Source of the DNA: Marivita sp030148515 | Lineage (GTDB): Bacteria > Pseudomonadota > Alphaproteobacteria > Rhodobacterales > Rhodobacteraceae | Direction: 5' to 3' | DNA length: 64,000 nt | Assembly (NCBI RefSeq): GCF_048006345.1 | Contig: NZ_CP180351.1 | Location: 3,720,001 to 3,784,000, forward strand | In this document: positions 32,495 to 41,307 of the stretch, piece by piece | Numbering within the stretch: the first letter of the stretch is position 1 | How the letters are laid out: each line of letters starts with the position of its first letter | Made by a program: the position numbers and the translations under genes | The notes under the pieces: model-generated | The model's database searches: none | Told to the model about the DNA's origin: nothing | The model's input: only the letters and a program-made list of their open reading frames with translations

Positions 32495-33640
32495 TCACAG
32501 GACGGATTCAAACAACGCCCGCGTATTCGCCTCGGTCATGGTGACCGGGTTGCCGCCTGTGCTTGGGTCGTTGAGCGCGTCGCGGACGAGCACGTCGAGG
32601 TGCACGTCCTTCACACCCAGATCGGTGAGCGTTTTCGGGATCGCGAAACCCGCGTTGAACTGATCGACAAAGGCGCAGAAGCCGTCAAAGCCGCCGTCGA
32701 TACCCAGATAACCCGCCGCGCGGTCAAACCGGTCGCGGATGGCGTCGGCGTTGAACTTGAGCACGGTGGGCATGAAGACGGCGTTGGTGGTGCCGTGATG
32801 CGTGTGGTGATGCGCGCCGATGGGGTGGCTCAGAGCATGGATCGCGCCGAGGCCCTTCTGGAAGGCGGTCGCGCCCATGGCGGCGGCACTCATCATGTTC
32901 GCTCGGGCTTCGATATCGGACCCGTCGGCATATGCGCGGGGCAGGTTGTCGACGACAAGGCGCATGCCTTCAAGCGCGATGCCCTGGCTCATCGGGTGGT
33001 AATGCGGGCTGGAATAGGCCTCGACGCAGTGGGCAAAGGCATCAAGCCCGGTGCCTGCGGTGATGAACTTGGGCATGCCCACGGTCAGTTTGGGGTCGCA
33101 GATCACCACGGCGGGGAGCATCTTCGGGTGGAAGATGATCTTTTTCTCGTGCGTCACCGAGTTGGTGATGACGCTGGCGCGACCCACTTCTGATCCGGTC
33201 CCGGCGGTGGTCGGCACGGCAACGATGGGGTGGATGCCTGCGGGGTCGGCCCGGGTCCACCAGTCGCCGATATCCTCGAAATCCCAGAGCGGGCGGGACT
33301 GACCGGCCATGAAGGCGAGCGTCTTGGCGAGGTCGAGGCCAGAGCCGCCGCCAAAGGCGATGACGCCGTCAAAGCCGCCTTCGCGGTAGACCTTGAGGCC
33401 TTCTTCGACGTTCTTTTCGTTCGGGTTGGGATCGACATCCGAGAACATCGCGCGGCCCAGACCCGCCTGTTCGACAAGGTTCAGGGTCTTGGTGGTGATC
33501 TCCATATCCGCAAGGCCCCGGTCGGTGACGAGAAGCGGTTTGGATATGCCAGCGGCGAGGCACGCCTCGGCGATTTCCGAGATGCGTCCCGCACCGAAAC
33601 GGATGGCGGTGGGGTAGGACCAGTTTGCTTTAGGCGACAT
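32495..33640 (-). CDS. Iron-containing alcohol dehydrogenase
   Basis: A 381-residue NAD(P)-dependent group III alcohol dehydrogenase. Nucleotide binding is shown by FGGGSGLDLAKTLAF and PTTAGTGSEVG. The iron ligands are the Asp and His in GTGLDAFAHCVEAY, the His in GLGAIHALSHPIGA and the following HHHTHHG. It should oxidise an alcohol to an aldehyde in the cytoplasm. It is the last gene of a seven-gene minus-strand operon; the aldehyde dehydrogenase gene stops 4 bases before it, so its aldehyde probably goes straight to that enzyme. The substrate is not known; the TRAP and glutamine-synthetase-like partners point to an amino alcohol. Confidence 0.88.
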   Translation of the reverse strand: MSPKANWSYPTAIRFGAGRISEIAEACLAAGISKPLLVTDRGLADMEITTKTLNLVEQAGLGRAMFSDVDPNPNEKNVEEGLKVYREGGFDGVIAFGGGSGLDLAKTLAFMAGQSRPLWDFEDIGDWWTRADPAGIHPIVAVPTTAGTGSEVGRASVITNSVTHEKKIIFHPKMLPAVVICDPKLTVGMPKFITAGTGLDAFAHCVEAYSSPHYHPMSQGIALEGMRLVVDNLPRAYADGSDIEARANMMSAAAMGATAFQKGLGAIHALSHPIGAHHHTHHGTTNAVFMPTVLKFNADAIRDRFDRAAGYLGIDGGFDGFCAFVDQFNAGFAIPKTLTDLGVKDVHLDVLVRDALNDPSTGGNPVTMTEANTRALFESVL

Positions 33641-33644
33641 CGGC

Positions 33645-35021
33645 TTATGCCTTCTTGAGATGGTAGGATTTGGGGCGTGTCAGGGCCTGATACGCCAGTT
33701 TTGACAGACCTTGCCCGCGTCCGGTGTCCTTGCAGCCGGTCCAGCAGAGCGCGGGGTCGAGGTAATCGCAGCGGTTGAGGAAGACGGTGCCGGTTTCGAT
33801 CCGGTCGCCGATGGCTTCGGCGGTGGCTGTGTCGGTAGACCAGATGGAGGCGGTGAGGCCGAACTGGCTGTCGTTCATCAGCGCGATGGCTTCCTCGTCG
33901 TCCTTGACCGGCATGATGCCGACGACGGGGCCGAAGCTTTCGTCGCGCATGACGCGCATCTTGTGTGTAACGTTGGTCAGGATCTGCGGTGTCAGATACG
34001 CGCCGCCATCATCGGCGGGCATGGTGTCGATATGCGCTTTTGCGCCATCGGCCAGCGCTTCGTCGATCTGGGCGCGGACTTCCTTGGCGAAGCGGACATT
34101 CGCCATCGGGCCCATTGTGGTTTCGGGGTCAAGCGGGTTGCCGAGTTTCTGCGCGCTGACCCACGCGACCGCCTTTTCGACGAACTGGTCGTAAAGGCTT
34201 TCGTGCACGTAGATGCGTTCGATGCCGCAGCAGCACTGGCCCGAGTTGAACATCGCGCCATCCAGCAGCGTGTCGACCGCCGCGTCGAGATTGGCATCGG
34301 CGCGCACATAGCCAGGGTCCTTGCCACCCAATTCGGTCGAGACGGGGATGAAGGTGCCCGCAGCGGCGCGTTCGATGGCTTGGCCACCGCCGACCGAGCC
34401 GGTGAAATTGACGAAGTCCACCGCACGTTCGGAGAGCAGCGCAGAGGTGGTGTCGTGGTCGAGGACGAGGTTCTGGAACACGTCTTCGGGCACGCCTGCC
34501 GCGCGAAACGCCTCGGCAAGGTGCTCACCCACGGCGAGAGTCTGGCCTGCATGTTTCAGGATCACCGTGTTGCCCGCGATGAGGGCAGGGGCCACGGTAT
34601 TGATCGCGGTCATGTAGGGGTAGTTCCACGGCGCGATGACCAAAACGGTACCCCACGGGGTACGCTTGATCAGGCGGCGGAACGCGTCGCTGTCTTCGAT
34701 CTGCATCAGGGCGAGCAACTCTGCGGCGACGTCGGCCATGTAGGTCAGGCGTTCGTTGAAGCCGCCATATTCGCCGCCATAGCGGACGGGACGGCCCATC
34801 TGATGCGCCAATTCGGTCGCCATACGGTCTTTCTGCTGGCCGATGATTTCACCCGCCTTGCGCACCAAAGCGATGCGTTCGGACAGCGGGCGCGCGGCCC
34901 AATCGGCTTGGGCGGCCTTGGCGCGTTTGGCAGCGTCGAAGGCGGCGTCGCGGGTCAGCACCTCGCGCGTGAGGTACACCGATCCGTCGATCGGGGAGAT
35001 CAGGTCTACGGTCTTGGTCAT
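33645..35021 (-). CDS. NAD(P)-dependent aldehyde dehydrogenase
   Basis: A 458-residue aldehyde dehydrogenase family protein. Substrate- and cofactor-binding marks are APWNYPYMTAIN, then GNTVILKHAGQT (cofactor lysine), FTGSVGGG (glycine loop), ELGGKDP (general base Glu) and NSGQCCCGIERIYV (catalytic Cys among three in a row). NRCDYLDP near the end is family-typical. It is placed between the glutamine-synthetase-like gene (3-base gap) and the Fe-alcohol dehydrogenase, so it likely oxidises the aldehyde made by the latter to a carboxylic acid. Length is a little below the usual 480-500 residues. Confidence 0.9.
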   Translation of the reverse strand: MTKTVDLISPIDGSVYLTREVLTRDAAFDAAKRAKAAQADWAARPLSERIALVRKAGEIIGQQKDRMATELAHQMGRPVRYGGEYGGFNERLTYMADVAAELLALMQIEDSDAFRRLIKRTPWGTVLVIAPWNYPYMTAINTVAPALIAGNTVILKHAGQTLAVGEHLAEAFRAAGVPEDVFQNLVLDHDTTSALLSERAVDFVNFTGSVGGGQAIERAAAGTFIPVSTELGGKDPGYVRADANLDAAVDTLLDGAMFNSGQCCCGIERIYVHESLYDQFVEKAVAWVSAQKLGNPLDPETTMGPMANVRFAKEVRAQIDEALADGAKAHIDTMPADDGGAYLTPQILTNVTHKMRVMRDESFGPVVGIMPVKDDEEAIALMNDSQFGLTASIWSTDTATAEAIGDRIETGTVFLNRCDYLDPALCWTGCKDTGRGQGLSKLAYQALTRPKSYHLKKA

Positions 35022-35024
35022 GGT

Positions 35025-36386
35025 TCAGGCTCTTTCAAATCCGCGCTGGAGTTCCCAGTCGGTGACAACGGCATCAAAGGCTTCTTGTTCCACCTCGGCG
35101 GCACGGGTGTAGTGGTCGACCACGAAATCGCCCATGGCCGCGCGGAGCATGGCGGAGGAGCGCAGGGCATCGGTGGCATCACGCAGATTGGCAGGGATCT
35201 CCGGGATGTGGTCCATGTAGTAGACATCGCCCGAAACAGGCTCTTCCAGGGACAGCTTTTCCTCCATCCCGGCGATGCCAGCGGCGAGTTGCGCGGCGCA
35301 GGCAAGGTAGGGGTTGATGTCGCTTCCGGGGATGCGGCATTCGATCCGCACGCCCTTGGTGCCGTCGCCCACAAGGCGGTAGCCTGCGGTGCGGTTGTCC
35401 ACCGACCATGCGATCTTGGTGGGGGCAAAGGTGCCCGGCAGGAACCGCTTGTAGCTGTTCACATAGGGCGCGAGGAAGAATGTCATATCGGGGGCATATT
35501 TGATCAGGCCCGCGACATAGGATTTCATCGTGTCAGACATGGTCAGCTTGTCCGCCGCGTCGTGGAACACGTTGGTGTCACCCTTGAACAGGGACTGGTG
35601 GATATGTGCGGCGCTGCCGACACGGGTGTGGTGCCATTTCGGCAGGAAGCTGGCCGCATGGCCGTGCATGTTGGCGATGTCCTTGACCGCGTGTTTGGCG
35701 ATCGTGTGGTTGTCGGCGCAGGCGAGTGCATCGGCATAGCGGATGTTCAGCTCTTCCTGACCGGCTTCGGCTTCGCCCTTTGAGTTTTCTACCGGCACTC
35801 CAGCGGCCACCAAGTGGTTGCGGATCGGCCGCATCACGTGTTCTTCGCGGGTGGTCTGGAGGATGTTGTAGTCTTCGTTGTAGCCGCTGATCGGGGTCAG
35901 GGTGCGATAGCCGTTCTTGCGGATTTCCTCGTAGCTTTTCTCGAACAGGAAGAATTCCAACTCGGTCGCCATCATCGCGGTCAGGCCCATTTCGGCAAGA
36001 CGGGCAATTTGCGCCTTGAGGACCTGGCGCGGGGAATGCGGCACCGGTTCGTGCGTGTGGTGGTCGATCAGGTCACAGAGCACCATCGCCGTGCCTTCGA
36101 GCCAAGGCATCGGGCGCAGAGTGGTCAGGTCCGGTTTCATCACGTAGTCGCCGTAACCCGCGGCCCAGCTTGTGGATTTGTAGCCATCCGGTGTGGCCAT
36201 TTCGAGGTCGGTTGCCAGCAGGTAGTTGCAGCAATGCGTTTCTTTCCATGCGGACTCGAGGAAGTTCGAGACATGGAAGCGTTTGCCCATCAGTCGGCCC
36301 TGCATGTCGACCATGCAGACCAGAACAGTGTCGATTGCGCCGGTTTCGGCTTTGGCTTGCAGGTCATCAAGTGTCATGTGGGCCAT
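35025..36386 (-). CDS. Glutamine-synthetase-family ligase (gamma-glutamyl-amine synthetase-like)
   Basis: A 453-residue member of the glutamine synthetase family. Catalytic-site marks are present: MMATELEFFLFE, GEAEAGQEELNIRYADAL, HGHAASFLPKW, GSAAHIHQSLF, NRTAGYRLVG and RIECRIPGSDINPYLA. Proteins of this branch, such as PuuA, join glutamate to an amine to protect the amine during oxidation, rather than to ammonia. ATG 36,386 has AAAGGAC before it; the upstream in-frame ATG is too far out. Together with an ADH, an ALDH and an N-acylglutamate-type hydrolase in the same operon it suggests a gamma-glutamylated amino-alcohol route. The amine is unknown. Confidence 0.85.
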   Translation of the reverse strand: MAHMTLDDLQAKAETGAIDTVLVCMVDMQGRLMGKRFHVSNFLESAWKETHCCNYLLATDLEMATPDGYKSTSWAAGYGDYVMKPDLTTLRPMPWLEGTAMVLCDLIDHHTHEPVPHSPRQVLKAQIARLAEMGLTAMMATELEFFLFEKSYEEIRKNGYRTLTPISGYNEDYNILQTTREEHVMRPIRNHLVAAGVPVENSKGEAEAGQEELNIRYADALACADNHTIAKHAVKDIANMHGHAASFLPKWHHTRVGSAAHIHQSLFKGDTNVFHDAADKLTMSDTMKSYVAGLIKYAPDMTFFLAPYVNSYKRFLPGTFAPTKIAWSVDNRTAGYRLVGDGTKGVRIECRIPGSDINPYLACAAQLAAGIAGMEEKLSLEEPVSGDVYYMDHIPEIPANLRDATDALRSSAMLRAAMGDFVVDHYTRAAEVEQEAFDAVVTDWELQRGFERA

Positions 36387-36458
36387 GGGCGTGTCCTTTC
36401 CATTCACGGTCAAAGCGACCCCCCAAAGGGGATCGCTTCTTGAGGTTTTGTGCCTCGA

Positions 36459-37496
36459 TTATTCGAAGTTGTACGGTGCGCCCGCCTGGTTGATGACGCT
36501 GTTGTACTCGCGGAAGATGTTGATGATCTTCTGCTGGATCTCGCCTTCCTCGGCAACCTCGTTCCAGAATTCCTTGGCGGCGTTCTCGACCTCGGCCCAT
36601 TCGCTTGGCGGAACCTGACGCAGTTGCAGCTTGTCACCATTGGCGCGCAGAGCCGCTTCTCCACCCCAGTACCACTGGTTGCGGTAGGTGTGGCCCGCTT
36701 CGGTCGCAGCCATCACGACGGACTTGAGGTGATCCGGCAGGTCGGCCCAGCGTTGCTGGTTGATGAACCATGATCCGATCCACGCACCCGAGATGTTGTT
36801 GGTGAGGAAGTAATCGGTCACGTCAGCCCAGCCCACGGTGTAGTCTTCGGTGATGCCCGACCACGCCATGCCGTCCAGTTCGCCTGTCTGCACCGCGACT
36901 TCGGCGTCTTCGTAAGGGATCGACACAGGGACAACGCCGAATTTCGACAGGAAGCGACCGGCGGTCGGGAAGGTGTAGAGGCGCAGACCGTCAAGGTCAG
37001 CAACTGAGGTGATTTCCTTGGTGGTGTTGAAGTTGCACGGATCCTGACCTGCGGCCGAGATCCATTTCACGCCGACCTTGTTGTACTCTTCTTCCCAGAT
37101 TTCCTTGAGGCCGTACTGGTTGAACAGCACCGGCACGTCGAGGATGTGCTTCGTGGCAAACGGGAAGTAGCCGCCGAACTGGCGCAGCGGGGTTGGGGAC
37201 GCCATGGAGTCGTCGTCCGAGTGCACGCCGTCGATGGTGCCGCGCTGAAGCGCCTGGAACAGCTCGCCCGTGGGGACGATCTGGTCAGCATAGAACAGCT
37301 CTACCGTGAGTTCGCCGTTGGCGTTTGCGTTGATGTAGTCGATGACCGGCTTGGTCACATGCTCGCCCAGAGCGGCGCCCGCATAGGTCTGGAAGCGCCA
37401 CGTAATGCCGGATTGCGCTTTGACAACGGCGGGGGCAGCAAGGCTTGCGGCGGCACTGATCCCGGCGGTTTTAAGGAACTTACGTCTGGTGGTCAT
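36459..37496 (-). CDS. dctP: TRAP transporter solute-binding protein (DctP family)
   Basis: A 345-residue periplasmic binding protein. The N-terminus (MTTRRKFLKTAGISAAASLA, ending PAVVKA) has the twin-arginine export signal, so it is folded before export. The mature chain follows DctP order: TWRFQTYAGAALGEHVTKPV, GVPVSIPYEDAEVAVQTGELDGM, VTDYFLTNNISGAWIGSWF. It binds the organic solute and passes it to DctQM. GAGAGGATA precedes ATG 37,496. It follows the dctM gene (60-bp gap) and precedes the glutamine-synthetase-like gene (72-bp gap). Family ligands are usually carboxylates; here an unidentified solute is likely. Confidence 0.9.
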   Translation of the reverse strand: MTTRRKFLKTAGISAAASLAAPAVVKAQSGITWRFQTYAGAALGEHVTKPVIDYINANANGELTVELFYADQIVPTGELFQALQRGTIDGVHSDDDSMASPTPLRQFGGYFPFATKHILDVPVLFNQYGLKEIWEEEYNKVGVKWISAAGQDPCNFNTTKEITSVADLDGLRLYTFPTAGRFLSKFGVVPVSIPYEDAEVAVQTGELDGMAWSGITEDYTVGWADVTDYFLTNNISGAWIGSWFINQQRWADLPDHLKSVVMAATEAGHTYRNQWYWGGEAALRANGDKLQLRQVPPSEWAEVENAAKEFWNEVAEEGEIQQKIINIFREYNSVINQAGAPYNFE

Positions 37497-37555
37497 GTCA
37501 TATCCTCTCGGTTGGGTTGGGGTTCGACGCTCCGTTCGCGGAGTCTTGATTGTGA

Positions 37556-38881
37556 TTATTTGCCATACACGTATTCCGGCAGCCAAAGGGCGATCTGTGG
37601 GAAGACCATGATGATGGCGAGGGCCGCGACCATCACCAGAACGAATGGGATGATCGACGCGTAGATGTCGCGCAGGCCAATCTCCGGCGGGGCCATCGCG
37701 CGCATCAGGAAGAGGTTATAGCCGAAGGGCGGTGTCATATAGGCGATCTGGGTCGTGATCGTGTAAAGGATGCCGTACCAGATCAGGTCAAAGCCCAGTG
37801 CGCCCACCAGCGGGACATAGAGCGGTGCGACGATCACGAGCATCGCGGTGTCATCCAGGAACGTGCCCATGATAATGAAGCTGAGCTGCATCAGGATCAG
37901 GATCACCCACGGACTGAGACCAAGCTGATCGGTGAACAGGTTCTCGATCGCTTTGACCGCTCCCAGACCGTCGAACACCGCGCCAAAGGCGAGGGCGGCA
38001 AGGATGATCCACATGAACATGCAGGAGATACCCAGCGTGTTGCGGACCGAGTTCTCGAACACTTCGCGGGTCATGCGGCCCTTTAGGACAGCGGCCATGA
38101 AGGCGGCGATGGCCCCGATGGCCGAGCTTTCGACAAGTGACGTCCAGCCGTTCACGAAAGGCACCATCATCACGAAGAAGATGCCCAGCGGCAGCAAACC
38201 TGCGCGTAGGAGGCGCAGTTTTTCGGCGCGGGGGATGTCGCGTTCGGCGGCGGGCAGGACCGGGCCAAGCGCTGGGTTCAGTTTGCAGCGGATCACGATG
38301 TAGATGACGAACATGGTCGCCATCATCAGACCGGGGATCACACCGGCGAGCCAGAGTTGGCCAACCGGCTGGCGCGCGATCATCGCGTAAAGGACCAGCA
38401 CCACCGAGGGTGGCACAAGGATGCCTAGTGATGACCCCGCCTGGATTACCCCCGTGACCATCCGTTTGTCGTATCCTCGCCTCAGGAGTTCGGGAAGCGC
38501 GATGGTGGCTCCGATGGCCATGCCGGCGACGCTTAGCCCGTTCATGGCCGAAATCAGGACCATCAGGCCGATGGTGCCCACGGCAAGGCCACCGGAGAGA
38601 CCGCCCATCCAGACGTGGAACATCTTGTAGAGATCATCCGCGATGCGGCTTTCCGACAGCACGTATCCCATGAAAATGAACATCGGCAGGGTCAGCAGCG
38701 GATACCACTTCATCAGCTTCATCGCGGCCGAAAAGCCCAGGTCGTATCCACCCCGGTCGCCCCACAGGAAGAACGCGGCAACGACAGCCACAAAGCCGAT
38801 GGCGCCGAACACGCGCTGGCCCGTCAAAAGCATCAGCATCATGGTCGAGAACATGAGCGCCGCAATCAGTTCATACGGCAT
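37556..38881 (-). CDS. dctM: TRAP transporter large permease (DctM family)
   Basis: A 441-residue integral membrane protein with about 12-13 hydrophobic segments, forming the sodium-driven channel of the TRAP transporter. LTLPMFIFMGYVLSESRIADDLYKM and SLGILVPPSVVLVLYAM are DctM marks. A periplasmic or cytoplasmic loop near residues 205-225 (AAERDIPRAEKLRLLRAGL) is the only strongly polar region. Its ATG overlaps the dctQ stop by one base (TGATG), so they are translated together. Confidence 0.92.
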   Translation of the reverse strand: MPYELIAALMFSTMMLMLLTGQRVFGAIGFVAVVAAFFLWGDRGGYDLGFSAAMKLMKWYPLLTLPMFIFMGYVLSESRIADDLYKMFHVWMGGLSGGLAVGTIGLMVLISAMNGLSVAGMAIGATIALPELLRRGYDKRMVTGVIQAGSSLGILVPPSVVLVLYAMIARQPVGQLWLAGVIPGLMMATMFVIYIVIRCKLNPALGPVLPAAERDIPRAEKLRLLRAGLLPLGIFFVMMVPFVNGWTSLVESSAIGAIAAFMAAVLKGRMTREVFENSVRNTLGISCMFMWIILAALAFGAVFDGLGAVKAIENLFTDQLGLSPWVILILMQLSFIIMGTFLDDTAMLVIVAPLYVPLVGALGFDLIWYGILYTITTQIAYMTPPFGYNLFLMRAMAPPEIGLRDIYASIIPFVLVMVAALAIIMVFPQIALWLPEYVYGK

Positions 38882-39462
38882 CAGACCTTGGCCCCCATGT
38901 CATGTCCTTTGAGGCGCAGGATGTCCTTGGCCAGTTCGCACAGCACTTGCAGCAACATCAGGAAGATCCCGATAACCATGATGACCTTGATTGGCCATAG
39001 GTAAGGCCTCCAAGAGGTCGGGCTGCGTTCGAGGAAACCAAGTTCTTCGCTGCCGGTGGCAAGACCTGCGAAAAAGCTGATCGGTTCCGATCCAAAATAG
39101 CCCAACGAATAGGCGGTCGAGGCGATGCCGCCGTAGAGCAGGAAACCGAGGTAGATGAGCAGGAAGACTACGGTCACTGCGTCAATCGCGGCTTTGCGGC
39201 GGTCGCTCATTTCGCCATAGATCAGGTCCATGCGCACATTCGATCCCATCTGAATCGAATAGGGCCCGCCAAGGATGTAGTAGGCGACCATCGCGAACTG
39301 GGCCATTTCCAGCGTCCAGAGCGAAGGGACAAGAAACACCTTGCTGATGGACGACCAGATCAGGATGCCCATCATCACGAAGATGCCGTACATCACGATC
39401 CGCCCGATCATGCGGTTGAACGGGTCGATCACCCCGACATAGGCCTGCAGCGCGCGGATCAT
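38881..39462 (-). CDS. dctQ: TRAP transporter small permease (DctQ family)
   Basis: A 193-residue membrane protein with four hydrophobic segments (first near residues 23-45, MYGIFVMMGILIWSSISKVFL). It is the small partner of DctM. Between segments lies SIQMGSNVRMDLIYGEMSDRRKAAID, the conserved cytoplasmic region of DctQ. It shares a 4-base ATGA overlap with the upstream formylglutamate amidohydrolase-like gene and a one-base overlap with dctM, showing one tightly coupled transcript. Confidence 0.88.
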   Translation of the reverse strand: MIRALQAYVGVIDPFNRMIGRIVMYGIFVMMGILIWSSISKVFLVPSLWTLEMAQFAMVAYYILGGPYSIQMGSNVRMDLIYGEMSDRRKAAIDAVTVVFLLIYLGFLLYGGIASTAYSLGYFGSEPISFFAGLATGSEELGFLERSPTSWRPYLWPIKVIMVIGIFLMLLQVLCELAKDILRLKGHDMGAKV

Positions 39463-40265
39463 AGCGCCTCCTGCGTGGCGAGGGCTTTGGTCAGCATCGT
39501 GCTCAGGATGTCTGTGAACCGGGCAACACCCGCCGCGTCCGAGACCAGATCGTTGCGGACTTCGATCATCACGTTTTGCAGGCCGCGCGGGATCGCATGT
39601 TCGCGCAGAGTATGGGTGACGCCATCGGTCACGGAATAGGGTGCGTTCAGTTGTGCATCGAGACCGTCGGGCCGGTTCGCCATCATCGCGCGGGCGAGCC
39701 TGTCGTCGCTGTCATGCAGCAGGCCCAGTTCCACATCGCGGGGCTGGCCGAACCAGACGGGCGTGAAGGTGTGGATTGTCACAAGCGCCGGAGGGGTTGA
39801 GAACCCGTCGAGCGTGGTTTTGAGCAGCGTGCGGAACGGGTCGTAGACCTCGGTCACGCGGGCGGCGCGGGCGGCGTCATCGAGGTCGACATTGCCAGGC
39901 ACGTCGATCACTTCGGACCTTTCCGGAAACGCACCGGGCGCGCTGGGCGGGCGGTTGCAGTCGAAGACCAGACGCGAGATGCGCGAGGCAACCAATGGCG
40001 CATCGAGCGTTTTCGACAGCGCTTTGGCCAGATCGAGACCGCCGATGTCCCACGCCGCATGGCTATACCGGTGTTCCGGGGCGACGCCCAGATCGGCAAG
40101 GTTTGAAGGGATAAACGCGCTGGCATGCTCGCAAACCAGGCAGATCGGTGCGGTGCCCTGCGGGTTGACCACCTCGGCAGCGGGGCCATCGTTCGGGCCC
40201 AGAATCGTATGATGGTTTTGCGTGCTCACGGGGCCATTAAGGGTTTGGGCCTCTGACTCTGTCAA
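39459..40265 (-). CDS. N-formylglutamate amidohydrolase-family protein
   Basis: A protein of up to 268 residues with the marks of the N-formylglutamate amidohydrolase family: CEHASAFIPSNL, AAWDIGGLDLAKALSK, VFDCNRPP, VTIHTFTPVWFG, IEVRNDLVSD. The family hydrolyses N-acyl-glutamate bonds using zinc. Here histidine-degradation genes are absent, and the partners are a TRAP system, a glutamine-synthetase-like ligase and two dehydrogenases, so it may instead remove a gamma-glutamyl group or similar at the end of that route. The start is unclear: TTG 40,265 or GTG 40,229. It is the first gene of the operon. Confidence 0.8.
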   Translation of the reverse strand: MTESEAQTLNGPVSTQNHHTILGPNDGPAAEVVNPQGTAPICLVCEHASAFIPSNLADLGVAPEHRYSHAAWDIGGLDLAKALSKTLDAPLVASRISRLVFDCNRPPSAPGAFPERSEVIDVPGNVDLDDAARAARVTEVYDPFRTLLKTTLDGFSTPPALVTIHTFTPVWFGQPRDVELGLLHDSDDRLARAMMANRPDGLDAQLNAPYSVTDGVTHTLREHAIPRGLQNVMIEVRNDLVSDAAGVARFTDILSTMLTKALATQEAL

Positions 40266-40284
40266 GACATTTCCGTTGATTATT

Positions 40285-40303
40285 GTACCAAGATGAGTAC
40301 CAA
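40285..40303. promoter_or_regulatory. Direct repeat between divergent operon and RpiR gene, candidate operator
   Basis: GTACCAA occurs at 40,285-40,291 and at 40,297-40,303, a 12-base period, in the 68-bp gap between the operon start and the RpiR-family regulator gene. A regulator encoded next door and this position make an operator plausible. The outer bases also form an imperfect inverted repeat (ATTGTAC with GTACCAAT). Confidence 0.45.
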
Positions 40304-40333
40304 TGTAACGATTGCTACAAAAGGCGTCAGGCG

Positions 40334-41200
40334 ATGGCGAAACACCTTTCGGTCAAGGACAGGCTGCACGATCAGGCTGGTGCTCTGACGCCAGCAGAGC
40401 GGCAATTGTCCAGCGTTCTCATGCGCGACTATCCGGTGGGGGGCTTGCAATCCATCACCCGCATTGCCGAGGCGGCGGGTGTGTCGACGCCGACAGTGAT
40501 CCGGCTGGCGCGCAAGCTGGGCTTCGACGGATTCCCGGAATTGCAGGCGGCCATGCGGGACGAGGCGTCCGAGCAGTTCAAGACACCCATTCGCAAGCGC
40601 GAAGGATGGGGCGATACCAAGCCGGGTTCTGCCGCGTTCAAGGCGTTTGCCGAAGCGGTGTTCGACAATCTGAGCCGTACGATTGACCGGCTTGAGCCGG
40701 GGACGCTGGATGCCATCGCAGGGGTGCTGGCTGAGCGGCAGCGGCCAGTCTATCTGTCGGGTGGGCGCATCACACGGTCGAATGCGGATTACCTTTACAA
40801 CCATCTGCAGATCATCCGGCCGGCGGTGACATTGCTGGGCGCGTCGCCGAATGTCTGGCCGCAATACATTCTGGACATGGACCGCGCGTCGGTTCTGATC
40901 CTCTTTGACATCCGGCGGTATGAACGGGATCTGGAGCGTCTGGCGGAACTGGCCAAAGAGCGCGGGGCCGAGATCATCCTGTTCACCGACCAGTGGGGGT
41001 CACCGATTTCCGGACTAGCGGATCACGTGGTGAACGCGATGATCGAGGTGCCTTCAAGCTGGGATTCGACGCTGGCCATCAACCTGATCATCGAGGCGTT
41101 GATCGCCGAGGTGCAGACGCGCGTGTCCGACAGCGCGCGTGCGCGGATCGAGGCGCTGGAGGATATGTTCCGATCCACCCGGATTTTCCGGAAGCCCTGA
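40334..41200 (+). CDS. MurR/RpiR-family transcriptional regulator
   Basis: A 288-residue regulator. Residues 1-80 form the RpiR helix-turn-helix (LTPAERQLSSVLMRDYP, SITRIAEAAGVSTPTVIRLARKLGFDGFPELQ), and residues about 115-260 a SIS sugar-isomerase-like sensor domain (AGVLAERQRPVYLSGGRITR). It is divergent from the TRAP/ligase operon and most likely controls it in response to a phosphorylated or small metabolite. ATG 40,334 gives the family N-terminus (MAKHLSVKDRL). It converges on an EamA gene and is followed by a hairpin array. Confidence 0.88.
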   Translation: MAKHLSVKDRLHDQAGALTPAERQLSSVLMRDYPVGGLQSITRIAEAAGVSTPTVIRLARKLGFDGFPELQAAMRDEASEQFKTPIRKREGWGDTKPGSAAFKAFAEAVFDNLSRTIDRLEPGTLDAIAGVLAERQRPVYLSGGRITRSNADYLYNHLQIIRPAVTLLGASPNVWPQYILDMDRASVLILFDIRRYERDLERLAELAKERGAEIILFTDQWGSPISGLADHVVNAMIEVPSSWDSTLAINLIIEALIAEVQTRVSDSARARIEALEDMFRSTRIFRKP

Positions 41201-41212
41201 GCTTTCGTGCCA

Positions 41213-41307
41213 ATGATGCGGTGACGCATCATGGTGTTTCGGTGGACCGAAACATTGGGGCTCTGCCCCAAACCCCGAAGTATTTTCGAACCAGAGAAGA
41301 TCAGGAC
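41213..41307. repeat. Three successive hairpins plus repeat copy B, between convergent genes
   Basis: ATGATGCG-gtga-CGCATCAT (41,213-41,232), TGTTTCGGT-gg-ACCGAAACA (41,235-41,254) and TTGGGG-ctctg-CCCCAA (41,255-41,271) follow one another. Then comes the fixed tail CCCCGAAGTATTTTCGAACC and AGAGAAGATCAGGAC, which matches copy A at 20,191-20,225 with two changes. The tail overlaps the last codons of the minus-strand EamA gene; its TCA is that gene's stop. This is probably a two-sided transcription terminator built from a dispersed repeat. Confidence 0.8.

Noticed and set aside
33711..35783. A 690-codon plus-strand frame opposite the aldehyde dehydrogenase and glutamine-synthetase-like genes
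   Set aside because: It spans two well-supported genes on the other strand, and its product is His/Gly/Arg-rich without domain or ribosome-binding site.
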